From positions 1,760,854 through 1,824,853 of the forward strand of contig NC_080732.1 in the NCBI RefSeq assembly GCF_019097595.1: DNA of 64,000 bases. The letters are read 5' to 3'. Source of the DNA: Hemibagrus wyckioides. Its lineage: Eukaryota; Chordata; Actinopteri; Siluriformes; Bagridae. Position 1 is the stretch's first letter; each line of letters starts with the position of its first letter. The position numbers and the translations under genes are program-made. Below are positions 1 to 13,390 of the stretch, piece after piece. Below the pieces are notes generated by a model. That model made no database searches and was not told the origin of the DNA. It saw only the letters and a program-made list of their open reading frames with translations.

Positions 1-199
1 GGATTTTTACATTTAAATTTGCGGACGAAGTTACAGGCGACGCCATGGGGAGAAGAAAAATGACATGAGGCTGGAATACAGACGAGTGACAAATTAAAGG
101 AAAAACTATCGGGTCAGCGCTGTTATGATGCAGGGGGGCGTTTATTTATTCTCTCTGGCAAGATTCGAGTCTCTTCGTCTCCGTGCAGCGATGCGTCAC

Positions 200-372
200 T
201 GCAGATCAATACCAAGTTCTACTGAGTGATCACCTTGATCCTGCGCTGAAATCTTTCTCTCCCGGTGGGCGTGGTCTCTTCCAGGGTGGCTCCGCCCCCC
301 TCCATAGGGCAGGGGTGATCGCTGATGAGGATGAAAATGATGTTATGGCCTTCAGAGTCATGTGATTATAAC
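200..372 (+). mobile_element. Decayed Tc1/mariner-like transposase fragment
   Basis: The plus-strand frame over 183-365 reads GRGLFQGGSAPLHRAG and then DEDENDVMAF, which resembles the middle of fish Tc1-like transposases around the second catalytic Asp (the family has a LFQ..NAP.HRA core). The catalytic Asp-Asn pair of that motif has been replaced by Gly-Gly here. No terminal inverted repeats are visible, and the catalytic SPDLNP..E segment is missing. It is a dead fragment. Confidence 0.6.
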
Positions 373-460
373 AGCGTGGGTGACCTTCGTGGGTCAAGAC
401 TAAAAATAATTCGCTTAAAAAAGTTTCTGTTAAATAAATGTTTATACATTTATTTCTAGG

Positions 461-499
<39 letters not shown>

Positions 500-2080
500 A
501 ATTTGCATACAATATACATATGATTACAATAACAATTTGAATGAATTAGCAGCAAAGAAAAGTAAAAATGGAATTTAAATTTTTTTTTATTTTTTAAAAA
601 CCAAAAATATAATTTAAAACAAAATTCTGAACTACTTTTGAACACATTTATATACACAGAAAAAGCAGTTAAAATGTCTTCTATAAAATAGTAAAATTTT
701 TCTAACTAGTAATTTAAAAAAATACTAAAATAAAAATTGATTTTAGTGAGTTTTAAAATGCAAAGCAAATTTTAAAAAGACTGATTTGAGATGTATGTGA
801 AAATTCAGGTTTTAAAAAATCTAGTTTTCATTTTTATTTCCCACCATCGTTGTGTCCTCCATCCAACAATCTAAAACCGATGGTGACAAATTGTCCTTTT
901 TTCTTTCTTTCTTTATTCCCCCTCACGAAATTCTAATGCGGCAGGAGGAATGATGTCAGCGAGTTTGCTGAAAGATCTCTCTCTAACCTTCACCTGGTGT
1001 CTGTCGCGTGTCTGAAGCCATTTCATCCAGACATCACGGCGACACTGTTCCTGCACGAGTCTGTCTCTGTGCTCACGCTCCATACCATTACTGAACCAGT
1101 TTCATCCACTTCTCACAGCCGGGACGCCATTCTGCAAAATTAAACCTTGAGGAAAAAAAATGGAGAATCTCCAGAATCGGGGAATAAAAGTTATTTTGCC
1201 GTTTTAATTAATTACCTGACGAATCTCGGTGTGAGAAGCATTAACGAGAGAAAGAAAAAGAATAAAAGGGTCTTCAATTAATCTAAGTGCTCTGGATAGA
1301 CACACGGCCTTGAAGAATGGAGTGGGGAAGACCAGAACCTTCACGACCTTTATGACATCTGACGGAACGTTCCAGACGAATTGAATGATTTACGATGATT
1401 TCATGAATAAAGGTTCAGGTGAATGTTAGTTAAAGGTGTGTACTTCACACACAGGGTCAGATTTTCAAAAATAAATAAAAATAAATAAATAAAAGCCGAA
1501 CAGTAAGTCATTATCCTCCATTATGCCCCGTAATATGACGCTTGTCAAAGCTTTCATCAAGATCCGCAGGATAAACGGCGTCTCGGAGCACATTTACAGT
1601 AATGCGCTTTTTATCTGCATGCTTAATGTTTATCATTTCTTTCCTTCTATTCAATCTGGAAGGTAATAAAGAAAACAAAGCTTTCAATCTGGGAGATGAG
1701 ATGAGGTTTAATTCAGACACTGAAATGGCACTGCGGAGGCTCTGGGGTCCAATGAAGTGCTGAAGGGAAGGAAGGGAAGGGCATCGGGTTTAATCCTGGA
1801 TTCTGCTCCTCGCCAATAGAGGGCAGCAGATGAGTGGAAGTGAAGGGAGGAATGGAGAGAGAGAGGTTTGAGGATGAGGTTTGGAGACAGATGACATGAA
1901 CAAGGCATCGTTAGAATGTTTTGTATTTGTTCCTGTCATGTGACTTGTTTTATACAAACACAAAAATAAATAAATAAATAAAATAAGTTACCTGATAGTT
2001 GTGAGATTAAATAAAACTTTTTGTAACAAAGGTAAATGTAATTTTTTTTTAAATATAAGGGTCATCGATAATGGTGAAGA
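373..2080. other. Gene-free 3' flank, AT-rich then mixed unique sequence
   Basis: Bases 373-860 are strongly A/T-rich and include a (TA)n run at 463-495. From about 900 to 1920 the sequence is unique and less biased, with no convincing coding exon on either strand and no terminal repeats. The short open frames here lack splice context or family motifs. Confidence 0.5.
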
Positions 2081-2099
2081 GTTCTCAAAATAATGTGAA

Positions 2100-2480
2100 A
2101 TTTTCTCAAGAATAAATAAAGAAGTTTTTGAAAAGAATGAAAATATGCGAAAAGTCCTCAAAGAGAAGTGAGAAGTCCTTAAAAAAAAAAAAAAAAAGTA
2201 AGGCAGAAGTTCCTCAACAGGAAGTGAAGTGTCCTTGAAAGGAAGTGAGACGTCCTCCGAGGGAAGTGGAAAAAAATAAAGGAATGCGAAATGTCCCGAA
2301 GGGAAGTGGAAATTTCCTCAAAATGAAACACGAGTATATCAAAAGGAAGTTAAAAATTCCTTGACAGGAAGCGAGAAGTCCTCGACAGAAATCCGAGCGT
2401 CCTTGAAAAGAAGAGGAAACGTCCTCGAAGAGGAAATGAAAACATCCTCGACAGAAAGCAAGAAGTCCTCCAAAAGCCAG
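2100..2480. repeat. Degenerate ~21-22-bp minisatellite
   Basis: Diverged tandem units of the type GGAAGTGAGAAGTCCTCGA repeat about 15 times, with an A-rich insertion near 2180. On the minus strand it reads as an apparent Ser/Glu/Phe-rich peptide (SVEDF), which is a product of the repeat, not a gene. Confidence 0.7.
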
Positions 2481-3177
2481 TGAGGCAGAAGGAAGAGGAA
2501 GAAGAAGAGGAGGAGGAGGTGAAGTGATGCAGTTTGCCGTCTCTGAGAAATGCAGCTATGACAAACCAACAGGAAATGATGTCATGCTGTTCAGGATTGA
2601 AGAGAAGGATCTGGGGTTGATATTCATCTCACACTCGAGGTAAAAGCCTCAAGATGTGGGCGTGTCTCGGTCAGTGCTGCTAGTATTTCCGCGCTGGAGA
2701 TCCTTCAGAAATCTCCCGTAGCTTCGAGTCTTTTTCCGTCACATTTACATCATTTCATACTTATCATACGTTTTATTTGAGGACTTTATTCAAAGAAAAG
2801 TAGTTTTAATAATTTGTTTGCTTTCTATACAACTACAGATGCTGAAGAAGTGAGCAGAACGTCATGGAAGTGAAGGAGCGCAGCGTGTGCCGTGTCGCTG
2901 ATTAAAAATTCAATATTACTTTCACATGTTGCTATTGTCATAACGAGTATTTCATAAAGTGCACTAATTAAAGAGGCTCCTGTACCTGGAGCTCCTCAGG
3001 CACAAAGAGCGCAGAGTCGAGACGCACAGTGAGCAAAACAGCGTGCGCTAATCCCCCACGGAGAACCGCCCCGAGTCCTGGCCTGCTAATTAAACTGAAC
3101 CAAACGCTTCAAATGAGCACAGCTGACTGGCGTGCGAGGTGAGGAGAGAAATAAAAACGACTGCATGAAGGATAGAT

Positions 3178-3730
<553 letters not shown>

Positions 3731-3759
3731 AAAGCAGAGAAATCATAAAGGAAAGAAAG

Positions 3760-5310
3760 AAATTGCCTGAGGTTGCAGACTCGGTGCTTGGCCCCCTACT
3801 TTTGGCCCTGATGAACTGTGACGAGCTTTCGCAGACGATCTGCATTCAGATGCCTCGTGCGAGCAGAATAGTCATGAAAGTAAAGAAAAGAGAGAAAGAG
3901 AGGCGGGAGGGAAGCATGCGGATGGAGAAGAGATTTGATAGCCGAGGTTGTGGTCAGGCATCCCGCCAGCGCCGACCGCCGCTCCCTTCAGCTCTCCTGG
4001 CGGTGCGAGTGCACCTTATTCATAACCTACATATCCCTGACTATTAAGCCCTGGCTTCCTGCCAAGACAAACTTCTCGAGCGTGCCAGACTCTAATGCCC
4101 TGGGTCCTCCTGTTTTTTTTTTTTTTTTATATGATGTGCAGAACCCAAGGAGGGCTTCAGCAGGGTTCACTAATCTCCCATCATTCAGCGGGGCTATCTG
4201 CAGCCTCACACCCCTCCTCGCCCTCATTCATATGAAGATGTCTGCAGCGAGCCACCTCATGAACCTTAAACATGCGGAGATACAGACGGTAAACAGGCCA
4301 CGGTGCGAGGAGGCCACGTGGAAATGGGAACGCACCAGGGCTCGTCAGGGCTCTTCACGACTCTCTGATGGAGCTCTCAGCCGGGCTCCGTTATACGTCC
4401 TGCCTTTTTTTTTTTTTTTTTTTTTTTTGATGGATCAGTCCAAATGAACTTTCAAGCCATCATTTATTTTTTCTTGTCGAATGCACCAGAGTGTTCGTAG
4501 AGGTCAGAGGCAATTTCAGCGCAGTCTGCTCTAATAGCCCGTACTGCTGGAGTTAACCATCTTTAAAAGTGCACGTGGGGGGGAAGTGGAGTGAAGTGAA
4601 GTGAAGTCCACTCGGGATGCGGTTACCCTCGGCGCAGAAAGGGCTCAAAGAGCCGGCTATCACCGCTCGAGAGCATCAGATACCGAGATGAGCTCGATGA
4701 GATAGTGATCACTCCCTCGCTCTTCCCCAGGATTGGAGCTGAACGCCACTGGATCAAAGCCAGCTCAGATACAGAACACAGAAATACATTAAAAAAATCA
4801 CCATAGAACTGGAAATTAGAGCCGGGGCGCATGAGACGTTTAAAACAGAGCCTTAATTTATTAGAAATAACAAAAATAACGTCCAGTTTACAACAGTCTA
4901 CAGGATTTAGTTCTCATCCACAGCCAGAAATATCCTCACTCTAGTACAAATAATCTGAGAATACAATAACGTTAAAGTCCAGTTCTGTGTGGAGGTACTG
5001 CAGAGAGTCAGTGCAGCAAAAATCCAACAAATCAAACAACCTGAAAATTTAACTGCAAATGGCTTTAATTACACAACACCATCATAGCCTAGAAACTGAA
5101 AAAAAAACAAACAAAGCCATGACGCCTCGTCACGTCCGACTCCATGCTTCTGTTATTAATCAACATCTCTGTAAAATTCAGAAATACAAAATAGTTGTTT
5201 CTTATTTAAAAAAAATAAATAATGAAATATAATGTACATAAGACACTTAAAATTATTATGATCTGGAAAAAGCATGTCACCATAGCAACGGGTTAAAAAA
5301 AACTATACGG
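3760..5310. other. Gene-free unique sequence with two poly-T tracts
   Basis: Bases 3765-4350 are non-repetitive and balanced in composition; they could be conserved non-coding sequence. Poly-T runs occur at about 4113-4128 and 4406-4428. No exon with splice borders was found. Bases 4620-4830 are also unique; 4850-5310 is A/T-rich. Confidence 0.4.
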
Positions 5311-5319
5311 ACAAACTGT

Positions 5320-5786
5320 AGCAGCTTTTTATTTATTTACTTCATTCATTAAATTCATTAAAATTATTTATTTATTTTGTCGGATTGAGAGACGAAATTT
5401 ATTTCACTGTTTTTCTGAGGATTTTGTTCCTAGAATTTATTTATTTATTTACTTATTTATATATGTATTTATTTGTTTGTTTATTTAAAATGAATTAATT
5501 TATTTATTAATTTATTATATTTATTTATTATTTTGTTGTTTATATTTTTAATTAATTTATTTGTTTATTATTGATTTAATTAAATTTATTAAAATTATTT
5601 ATTTATTTTGTTGGATTGAGAGAGAGATTGTTTTTCTGATGATTTTGGTCCCAGAGTTTATTTATTTACTTATTTATGTATGTATTTATTTATTTATTTA
5701 TTTATTATTTTGTTATTTTATTCATTTATTTACTGATTTATTATTATTTAATTAATTAATTTATTATTTTTATGTATTGTCTTATT

Positions 5787-5817
<31 letters not shown>

Positions 5818-5870
5818 TTATTGATTTAATTTAATATATAAAATTTTATTTAGTTATTTATCATTTATTT
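5320..5870. repeat. (TTTA)n-rich block containing an internal duplication
   Basis: The block consists mostly of TTTA/TTATT units. A ~115-bp segment containing GGATTGAGAGA and GATTTTG landmarks occurs twice in the same orientation (about 5355-5470 and 5590-5700), with point differences. This suggests a tandem duplication inside the simple repeat. Confidence 0.8.
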
Positions 5871-5879
5871 GAATCCTCA

Positions 5880-8800
5880 AACGCACAGAATTAATGTGAT
5901 TATTTGATTCTAATCTGGCTTAGGTCTGTCTGTAAGTCTCACCTCACATCCCTCTCAGTCATAAACACAGTGTGTGTGTGTGTGTGTGCACAGATACTGC
6001 TTTAATAGGTGTGAAAATTCTCACTGCGATTCAAAAGAAGGCTTTATTGGTGCAAACTTTCAAAGAATGTTAATTCCGCACCCCGTCACGCCGGATCGCT
6101 TTGATTGTCACGTAACGAAGTGAGGAAGCGAGAGATGCGTAATTGCATTTGTAAATACAAGACACTTTTCTCCAAACAAGCACTTTCTGAGCTTTACAGG
6201 TCTCATCTGGACAGGTCTGATCACAAACACGCTGTTCTTACCTCACACCTCGAGCTGCGTGGAACTAAAGCCTGAATCAACCTGATGGAAAGACGGATAA
6301 TGCAGGAGTGAAGAGGTGTGTGTGTGTGTGAGGGAGGACCAGGGAGCAAATCTCATTAGAGGAACATGGATCCTGCATGATGGTTAATACTGGGATTGGT
6401 CTGGTACTGGGATTGTTTACACATAGAAATGTGTATGTGTGTGTTGTGCTAATGAACAGCTGGATGAATTTCACGGTTAACGATCAAAGACTTCAAAATG
6501 TTCTGAAATGATCAACAGTGCCCTCCTACAACAAATGTTTTTGTGTGTGCGTATGTGTGTGTGTGTGAGATGCAGCTTGTTTTTTTTTTTATTCCGCCCG
6601 ATTCATTGTAATTACAATTACAGGATTCTTCTTTTAAACTCCGCCAACTGAGACATGAATGTAATGACTTTATGTCAGCTGTGCTCATGTTCCACACGTG
6701 AATGGACAAAAAGGATTCAGTTTGCACACGTGTCGTGACGTCACTTGACACGTCTCGGAACATCCCCCGAATATCATGTAGTTTGTTTGTTTTAGTGTTA
6801 ATTTCTTCTGTGAGGCACCGACGTGGCGCAGTAAGGAATGAGCGCAATCGTGAGAAATCCTGTGCTGAGAAACTGTCACGTACGAGAGCAGCTCACTTCA
6901 GCGAGCACAGAGTCAGGCGACCGCACCCTCCCGTCCACCAGAGTCTACATTTTGCACACGAATCAAGGTGTACATTTGTTTTCACAGCTCTGTCTCAAGA
7001 TGACCGTCTGTTTACACATTAAACACGAATCTGTACACGAGTAGCTCGTTGCTATTAAAACACGACCAGAACCAACGTAAGTGAAGCAAAATCAAAAGCT
7101 CCATGATTCCTTTTTACTAAATAGGTGATTCGTTTTAGGCTCTGAGTTTCGACTCGTCCTTAAATAGAGCCATTTTTCTCATCCAAAGGAAACAGCTAAT
7201 AAGGTTTATAGAAACCTGCGAGATCTTTAATCAGGCTCTGGTTTTCACATTCCAAAGCCACACCATCGTCAAACAGAGACGTCAGCCAGGCGTCGGACGC
7301 TCCTGACCTCACGTGACACTTTATTTTGTCGTTCGGAGCACAGAGATTACTCTGCCACTGATGCCACTCTGTATGCTAATGCAGACGGAGAAGAGCTGAA
7401 ACAGTGGCTCCCAGCGGCGTCGTCCACGTCAGCGGCTGCGGTTTAAAAAGCCGAGACGATGATGAGGAGTCTGATTTAAAGGACTGTTTTGAATCAAACA
7501 CACACATTAAAACACACACCGTCCTCATCCCTGACTAACCCCAATTAGGCCCGAGCCAGATAAATATCTCCACCCGAGCCGTTCTCGACCCGTCATTAGC
7601 GGTAAATTGAATTTTATGATTTTAATAATGCGAGGAAGAACAGAACACTCTGCCATCTTCATCTCCATCTCCATCGGGCCACTGCGGTCTCCTCCGAAAC
7701 GGGCTCCTGGGAGATTTCCGTATTCAGACCGAATCTTTCAAGGTTGAATAAAAGAAATGGCGGTGGGTCCCCGAGCGAGGGGAAGTGATCATCGCATTCA
7801 CCTTCAAACTCCTCTTTGATGTGGCAGAGTCAATTTTTAATCAGGCCGCATCAGGCCCGGGCTTCATTTCTCCTTACAAAGTCCTATTACTCGGCCACTT
7901 TCTGCAAGGAGGTGATAAGGACAATGCTCTCCTTCTGCCGTTCATAGAGCCCCACGTATGATGAGTCCCTTTGGAGAGGCTTGATAAAAAAAAAAAAAAG
8001 AAAGAAAGAAAGAAAAGGGGGGAGTGGGAACAGAAAGGTCACCTCTCTTTCACGGTTAACCCTTTATTGTCCGTCAAGCCGTCTGTCTCGTTCTGTTCGA
8101 GTCAGAGAGGAAGTCGTGTGCGGAAACACAAGGGGTTAAATTTCTGCTAGACGGCTACCTCGGCATCCTGAATCCGTCTCCATCAAACACGTCGATTTAC
8201 AGACTCTCCAAATGAACTTGATCTGAACACGTGATCACGTTAAGAGCTTCCTCCAGGAAGAGGAGGAGGAGGAAGGAGGAAGCATGTACATCACTCCACC
8301 TGATTAGACCTGAGCAGGGAAATGTAGCATCTCTCGCCGCTAATCGGCCTCGGACAGCGTCTCAGAAAGGGGTGGGGTCAGTGACCTGGTCTGTAAGGTC
8401 AAATTGGGGGAAAATATTCAAATAAATAAATGCAGCACAGATGCAGGAAGAGATCGCCGAGGGGGTTGCAGTGCATCTCTCTAGCCACATTAACGACCCC
8501 ATCCAGTGCCTCCGCTCGAAACCCCACCCCCCCAAAACCCTCAACCCCCTCCCCCTCTCTTCACCTCCACGCCCCTTTAAAACCTTTATAAATAAACCAA
8601 TTTAAAAAGCAGACTAATGGATTTTGCCGCAACGCAGTTCAGCGTCTGGGCTCGCCGCCGGCCGTCGCTTTATAACCTGCCTCTAAAAAAAGAACTTTTT
8701 ATTAACATTCCTTTTCCTTTTTTTTCCCTCCAAACACGAGACGTTATGTATTCACGTAACGCACCAAGCTTTTCATTGCCTGCGGGGCTTATGCTGTCAT

Positions 8801-9190
8801 TTCTGTATCACAAATGCAATTTAAAGTTTTTAAAAGAAGCAGAGAATACTAAAAATAAAACAGAAGATTTATTAATAAAGAGCAATTAGAGAAAAGTTTA
8901 CAGTTTTATTGGGTTAAAATAAATCAAACATTTAAATCAGCAAGATTCCGTGCTTATAGATAAGGTCTGGGAAACGTCTGAGTGAGGAGGTGCCAAGTTT
9001 TAACGATTAACCATTAACGAATTTACTAGTTCTTTTTACTTTAGTTAGTTACTTTATCAGAAACCATCTTTTTATCATTTATCATTTTATCACTTTTCTT
9101 TTAGTGGTCAGTAAACAGACCAAAAAAAAATCTGTATTCTCAGAGCTGGGATCTGCAGTGCTGTAGATAGTCTCTGGTCTGCTGCTCTGG
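5880..9190. other. Gene-free flank; conserved-element-like block at about 7060-8560
   Basis: Short (TG)n tracts occur at 5971-5988, 6317-6330 and 6541-6568. Bases 7060-8560 are long, unique and free of transposon signatures, with CAATTAGGC and CATTAGCGG homeodomain-type cores near 7540-7600, which is typical of developmental enhancers but proves nothing alone. An A-rich GAAA run lies at 7986-8015. No coding exon was found on either strand. Confidence 0.35.
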
Positions 9191-9193
9191 TCT

Positions 9194-9320
9194 GGGGGTG
9201 TCGTAGCTCAGTGGTTAAGGTGTTGGACCCCAGTTCGAATCCCAGGTCCATCAAGCTGCAGGGCCCCTGAGCAAAGGCTCTTAACCCTCAATGGCTCAGT
9301 TATATAAAATGATATAAACA
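9194..9320 (+). mobile_element. tRNA-derived SINE fragment
   Basis: A pol III A-box-like TAGCTCAGTGGTTAAGG at about 9204-9220 is followed by a B-box-like AGTTCGAATCC at 9232-9242, then a fish-SINE body (GGGCCCCTGAGCAAAGGCTC) and TTAACCCTCAATGGCTCAGT before an A/T-rich tail. There is no cloverleaf with a proper anticodon arm, so it is a SINE head and not a tRNA gene. Confidence 0.8.
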
Positions 9321-9344
9321 AAAGACCTAGCAGAACTGATCTCT

Positions 9345-9385
9345 GGCATTTTGGTACACGCCCTTATCCCTGAGCGACTTACAGT
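9345..9385. repeat. Short dispersed fish repeat fragment
   Basis: CGCCCTTATCCCTGAGCGAC followed by TTACAGT matches a core seen widely in fish interspersed repeats (CGCCCTTATCCAGAGCGACT). Only about 40 bp are recognisable, close behind the SINE. They may be parts of one composite element. Confidence 0.5.
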
Positions 9386-9559
9386 TTATATGTCCTTCTG
9401 AGATTCTCGTTAAAGTCACGATCTCTCAGTAACGAGTGTTTAAATGTTTGTAGGAATTCATCACTGAGACCATAAGATGATGTTTCAGAAACGATACAAA
9501 CAGATTCAAGGTCATAACAAGGTCACATGAATAGATGTTTAGTATTTTTTAATAAGAAT

Positions 9560-11990
9560 TTAAATCTACATGCTAGCAACAAGACGGATGTAGCTTGTTT
9601 GAGGAGTCGCCCATCACCGTCCTGGGTTTAGCGCCTGGTTTTGTTGTGAAAGTTTCCCGGCTATGGAAATGTCTGACACCCAAACACACTGCGCTTGATA
9701 ACTCCACACACTTTCTGTCCGTAGCCAGAAGCAGCCTAATTACCTGACGGAAATGGATCGGACTGCGGGGGGAAACACACAGTGTAGGCAAAAACAAAAA
9801 CACACAGAGCCACCATCATCATCCAGACGTCTTGTCTTAATCTCATTTGAAACAGGCACACCCGAGGTGAGAAAGCGCACACGTGTGTAATGCAATTTGC
9901 ACCGGGCCGTCTGGAGCAAGAGCCCCGGAGTTATTTTCATTTTCAACACGGAAAATAAACTAATGCGGCATAATCACACGGGTAATTGTCAGGCCGTGGC
10001 TGCCGAAGGCCTGCGGTTCGGCTACGCCATTTTGGAGCGCGGCGAAAAAACAAGACTCGGGGTGCCATCGTGCTCGGAGAGAGAGACCACACACACACAC
10101 ACACACACATCCCAAACCACATGTTCATTAACTCCAATTATGGGAGGATGCTGAAGAGGGAGGAGAAACGAGAAGCAAGTTTCTTTTTGGATCAAAAAAA
10201 AAAGCACCTGGTGCAACGAAAATTAGAATTTGTACTCGGGTTGGAGGAGTGGGGTCTCAAATTAATCCCCACACAGAGCTCAAACGAGTTAAAAGCAGAT
10301 CAAAAGCCTGCTTAACCTCGGAAAAAAAAAACAGAAAGAAAGAAAGAAAGACAGCTTTTTGACAACAACAAATGATGATTCCTCATCATTGTTTCCAAGG
10401 AAGCGTGTTTTTTTTGTTTTTTTTTCCCCTCGCAGTGCTTCTGGCTCAGGCTCGGAGTCTTAAAAGCCTGCGGTTTTATTTTTAATGACTGTGCCATGGA
10501 TGTTATGTGAGGCTAAGATGTGCGTTGCGTGCACGCATTAAAAAGGAAGTATTTTTAACTGTCACAGTGCAAATGACTAATACCGCTAACAAGCCCTGCC
10601 TTCCCTCATTAAAATGTATAATCCATGGTAGAAAGTTAAAAAAAATAAAAAATCATGTTGCAGCGCATTTTGCAGATGAGAGAGAACACAACGCTTTGAC
10701 TCGCGCATCTACTAACATTCTCTCATTAACACTGAGAAACACAAACCCTCTTTCTCCAGAGAAGAGCTGTTTCAAAGAGTGGCCTTAGAGGTCTCCTTGT
10801 TTAGCCAACACACACACACACATACACACACACACACACACACATTTTCTTCTTTCTCTCTATGTTTTAAGTCGCCGCATTAGAACAAGCCCCTCGCTGG
10901 CATTTCAGATGCACGTCTTCACCGGTGGAGAGACGCACACGTGAACACAGGAGTCGAGTCGCTAAGTGGAGATGGAGTTCATCTACAGGATCAAATGGCA
11001 TCCGGAACAATGACTTGTTTTTCCCGAGGAAGAAAAGCTCATTACGGAGGAGAGATGTCGCATCTGATTACTCCTGCTGGCGCGTCCCGAACGACATGCC
11101 ACTGATTAGCGCACGTTTGTTTAAACATTTTCACTCAGAAGACACCAGAAACACTGACGAGTTTTCACGATCCGGTCCGATCCTTGTTCCCGTGCGTGTC
11201 CGTTTCCCGTCACACAAAGTTCCATTAGCCGTGGAAGTAGCAGGAGATCTTCTAATGACAAGAAGTGTTCTGATGACATCACTTCCTCCCAGGGGAAAGG
11301 TTTCTTTATCTTTAAGTCTTTACAAGACACCGTCCACACATCTGAGGAGCGTTGAAGCCGACGACTAAACAGAACTTCCAGGATTTTTCCCGTCGTACTT
11401 TGTGGCAACCTCGAGAGGATTTTTTCACAGGATCTTCTAGAACACTGCTAACTCCAGTCTGGTTAAAGATAATGTGAAGCTCCTTGAGTGTGTGAAGTGA
11501 AACAGAATCAGAATAACGCAGACCAGCAGCCGGCTCATCCCTCGCTTATTCACGAGAACCAACACTACTGGACAGTCGAGAGCATGGCCCTGAAGCTCCT
11601 CACTGCTCTCACACTCGCTCACACACACAAACACCTAAACAGGGTGAAAACACACCTTACTGACCGCTAGTTCATGAATTAAAAATGCTCTGGATTTCCA
11701 GGTAAAAACAAACAAAAAAACCCGTAACAGCTGGTTTTCATGAGTGCAACGTGTCGTTATAAACCGAGGACCACGTGATGAAACGCTCAGCGGAAAGTTC
11801 AAGAAGATTTCTCAGTGTTGTATAAGTTCTGTCCAGGTTTCAATTATTTACCTGTGTATTTAGTGCACATGAGGACTGACCAGGAGACGGTGATGAAACA
11901 CCTCCACAGATTTCAGACACTGCAGCACTTCAGGAGCAGAAGATCTGATGTAGGAAGAGAGAGAAGGTTCTGGAGTACAGGAGTCACTTT
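9560..11990. other. Gene-free sequence between SINE and the gene's 3' end
   Basis: Mostly unique. (CA)n tracts occur at 10089-10110 and 10807-10845. Bases 9880-10030 and 10860-11260 are balanced and non-repetitive and could be conserved non-coding elements. Open frames of up to 147 codons here have no family motif or splice logic and are not called. Confidence 0.35.
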
Positions 11991-12021
11991 AACGCTAGAC
12001 TTGGTTTTATAATGGATTGTT

Positions 12022-12027
12022 TTTATT
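12022..12027 (-). promoter_or_regulatory. Candidate poly(A) signal AATAAA
   Basis: AATAAA on the minus strand, about 145 bp downstream of the exon F stop codon, in a T/A-rich context. Cleavage would be expected roughly 10-30 bases further on (about 11990-12012). A 3' UTR of ~165 nt is inferred. Later signals cannot be excluded. Confidence 0.5.
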
Positions 12028-12171
12028 TTTAAATGCTACATACAATCAATCCAGCGATGTGTGTGTGTGTGTGTTTGCTAGCGATATACAGGAAAAGTCC
12101 TTATTGGTCTTTTTGCGGTCTCTTCCACGTGTTAGACCTCGCTGTGTGAAAGTTCTCGGTAGCTCCTCACT

Positions 12172-12414
12172 CTACTGTAAAGCAGATCTAGATCTCCTCT
12201 CACATGTTCCTCTGAGCTGCACCGAGAACCGTTCAGGAACCGTCTCAATCCGGTCAAGCTCCAGGTCTGAGGGATGGAGGGATGGAAGAGAAAGGAGAGG
12301 AACCGAGCTCTGGTTGATCCTCAATCCCAGCAGCTGCTCCAGATGTGAGCGCCTTTTCTGCTCGTTCTCCAGTAGCTTCTTGTTTCTCTTGTTCTCCTCG
12401 CTCATGCTGCTCAA
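12172..12414 (-). CDS. Exon F, terminal coding exon of coiled-coil gene, with stop codon
   Basis: The acceptor TTTATTCAG follows a (GT)n-rich tract. The exon enters in phase 0 and encodes residues 181-260, beginning LSSMSEENKRNKKLLENEQK, then a short helical stretch RRSHLEQLLGLR, followed by a Ser/Leu/Pro-rich segment and a basic, Arg/Ser-rich C terminus before TAG at 12172-12174. The coiled coil probably stops near residue 212. The final ~48 residues look disordered. This part could be lineage-specific or subject to drift, since nothing in it is recognisable. The 3' UTR continues to about base 12000. Confidence 0.8.
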   Translation of the reverse strand: MSSMSEENKRNKKLLENEQKRRSHLEQLLGLRINQSSVPLLSLPSLHPSDLELDRIETVPERFSVQLRGTCERRSRSALQ

Positions 12415-12420
12415 CTGAAT

Positions 12421-12460
12421 AAACACACACACACACACAGACAAACACACACAAACATTT
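12421..12460. repeat. (CA)n microsatellite next to exon F acceptor
   Basis: On the transcript strand this (TG)n-rich run directly precedes TTTATTCAG and provides much of the pyrimidine-containing tract of the exon F 3' splice site. Confidence 0.85.
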
Positions 12461-13159
12461 CTGTTAACAGTCTGCCATGCAAGTAAACCACTTCTGGCTT
12501 GTTGCATGAGTTACATGTGTAATTATCAAGGACAAGAATTCCAACACGTTTCCATTTACCGAGGGAAAAAACACCAGGCTACTCCAGACTTATTTATATA
12601 ATAGATCTCCACTGAGAATTATTTCAATTTTGCACATTTATACACTTTCTTCAGAGGTTCTTGCATCTCCTTATGAATTCTTTCATCAGAAATATTCGAG
12701 TATAAAGCTCTATATCTGTCTCGTTGTTCCTTTAAGACATGTGACTACTCCGTCTCTTCAGACTAACTGTGTGGTTACGATGCCAGAGATCCTTCGGAAA
12801 ATATTTTCCAGTGTCGGAAAGATGGATAAAATACGTTGGTAAGGTTTTCTCTTATGTTTGTTCCATCCTAAGACTTTTATTGTTTCAGTGTAATTGCTGT
12901 AATTTTTCAATTACTTAATTTTTCTCAGTTAGAATTCTTCAGATGGTGCAACACACACACACACACACAAACACTAGACACACTAGACACATTGGTTAGA
13001 ATGTTGATGGCTCAACATTAAATTGGAAGATTCTGGTGAAACGTAAATAAAGAAATGAAAGGGGCCGAGGACAAAGCCCTGAGGTACACCCTGTGTAAAA
13101 GAGCCGTGTTGATGGCTGATTTGTTCTCACTGTTTGTTTACAGTTTTATTAATCATTTC

Positions 13160-13390
13160 AGCGTTCCAGGGTTCAATCCTCCTCTCCTCCATGCTCTAAC
13201 TCATGTTCTATGTCGGAATTTCTCCAGACTCTCCAAAACACACCTGTAGGTTCACTACAGGTGACTAAATTGCCCTGAGGTGCTTTATGATGGATTGATG
13301 CCCCATCTAGGGTGTAGTCCTGCCCCACCAGGCTGGTGTGTTCCCTTCATCTATCTGATCCCTAATGGTTCTGGATGAACGGGAAGAAAT
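13160..13390. repeat. Decayed dispersed repeat with fish-type consensus pieces
   Basis: Pieces such as CAGGGTTCAATCC, CTAAATTGCCC, GATGGATTGATGCCCCATCT and GGATGAACGG match the order of a common fish interspersed repeat whose family name I cannot assign. Just upstream (13065-13095), GGGCCGAGGACAAAGCCCTG resembles another dispersed sequence. Confidence 0.45.

Noticed and set aside
9194..9260. Possible tRNA gene with A and B boxes
   Set aside because: The sequence continues into a fish SINE body and does not fold into a cloverleaf with a clear anticodon arm or acceptor stem.
10925..11368. 147-codon plus-strand frame in the 3' flank
   Set aside because: No domain, no repeat-element similarity and no exon borders. 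Probably chance.
12017..12418. 133-codon plus-strand frame over exon F
   Set aside because: It is the antisense shadow of exon F. The minus strand has proper splice borders and phase agreement with exon E.
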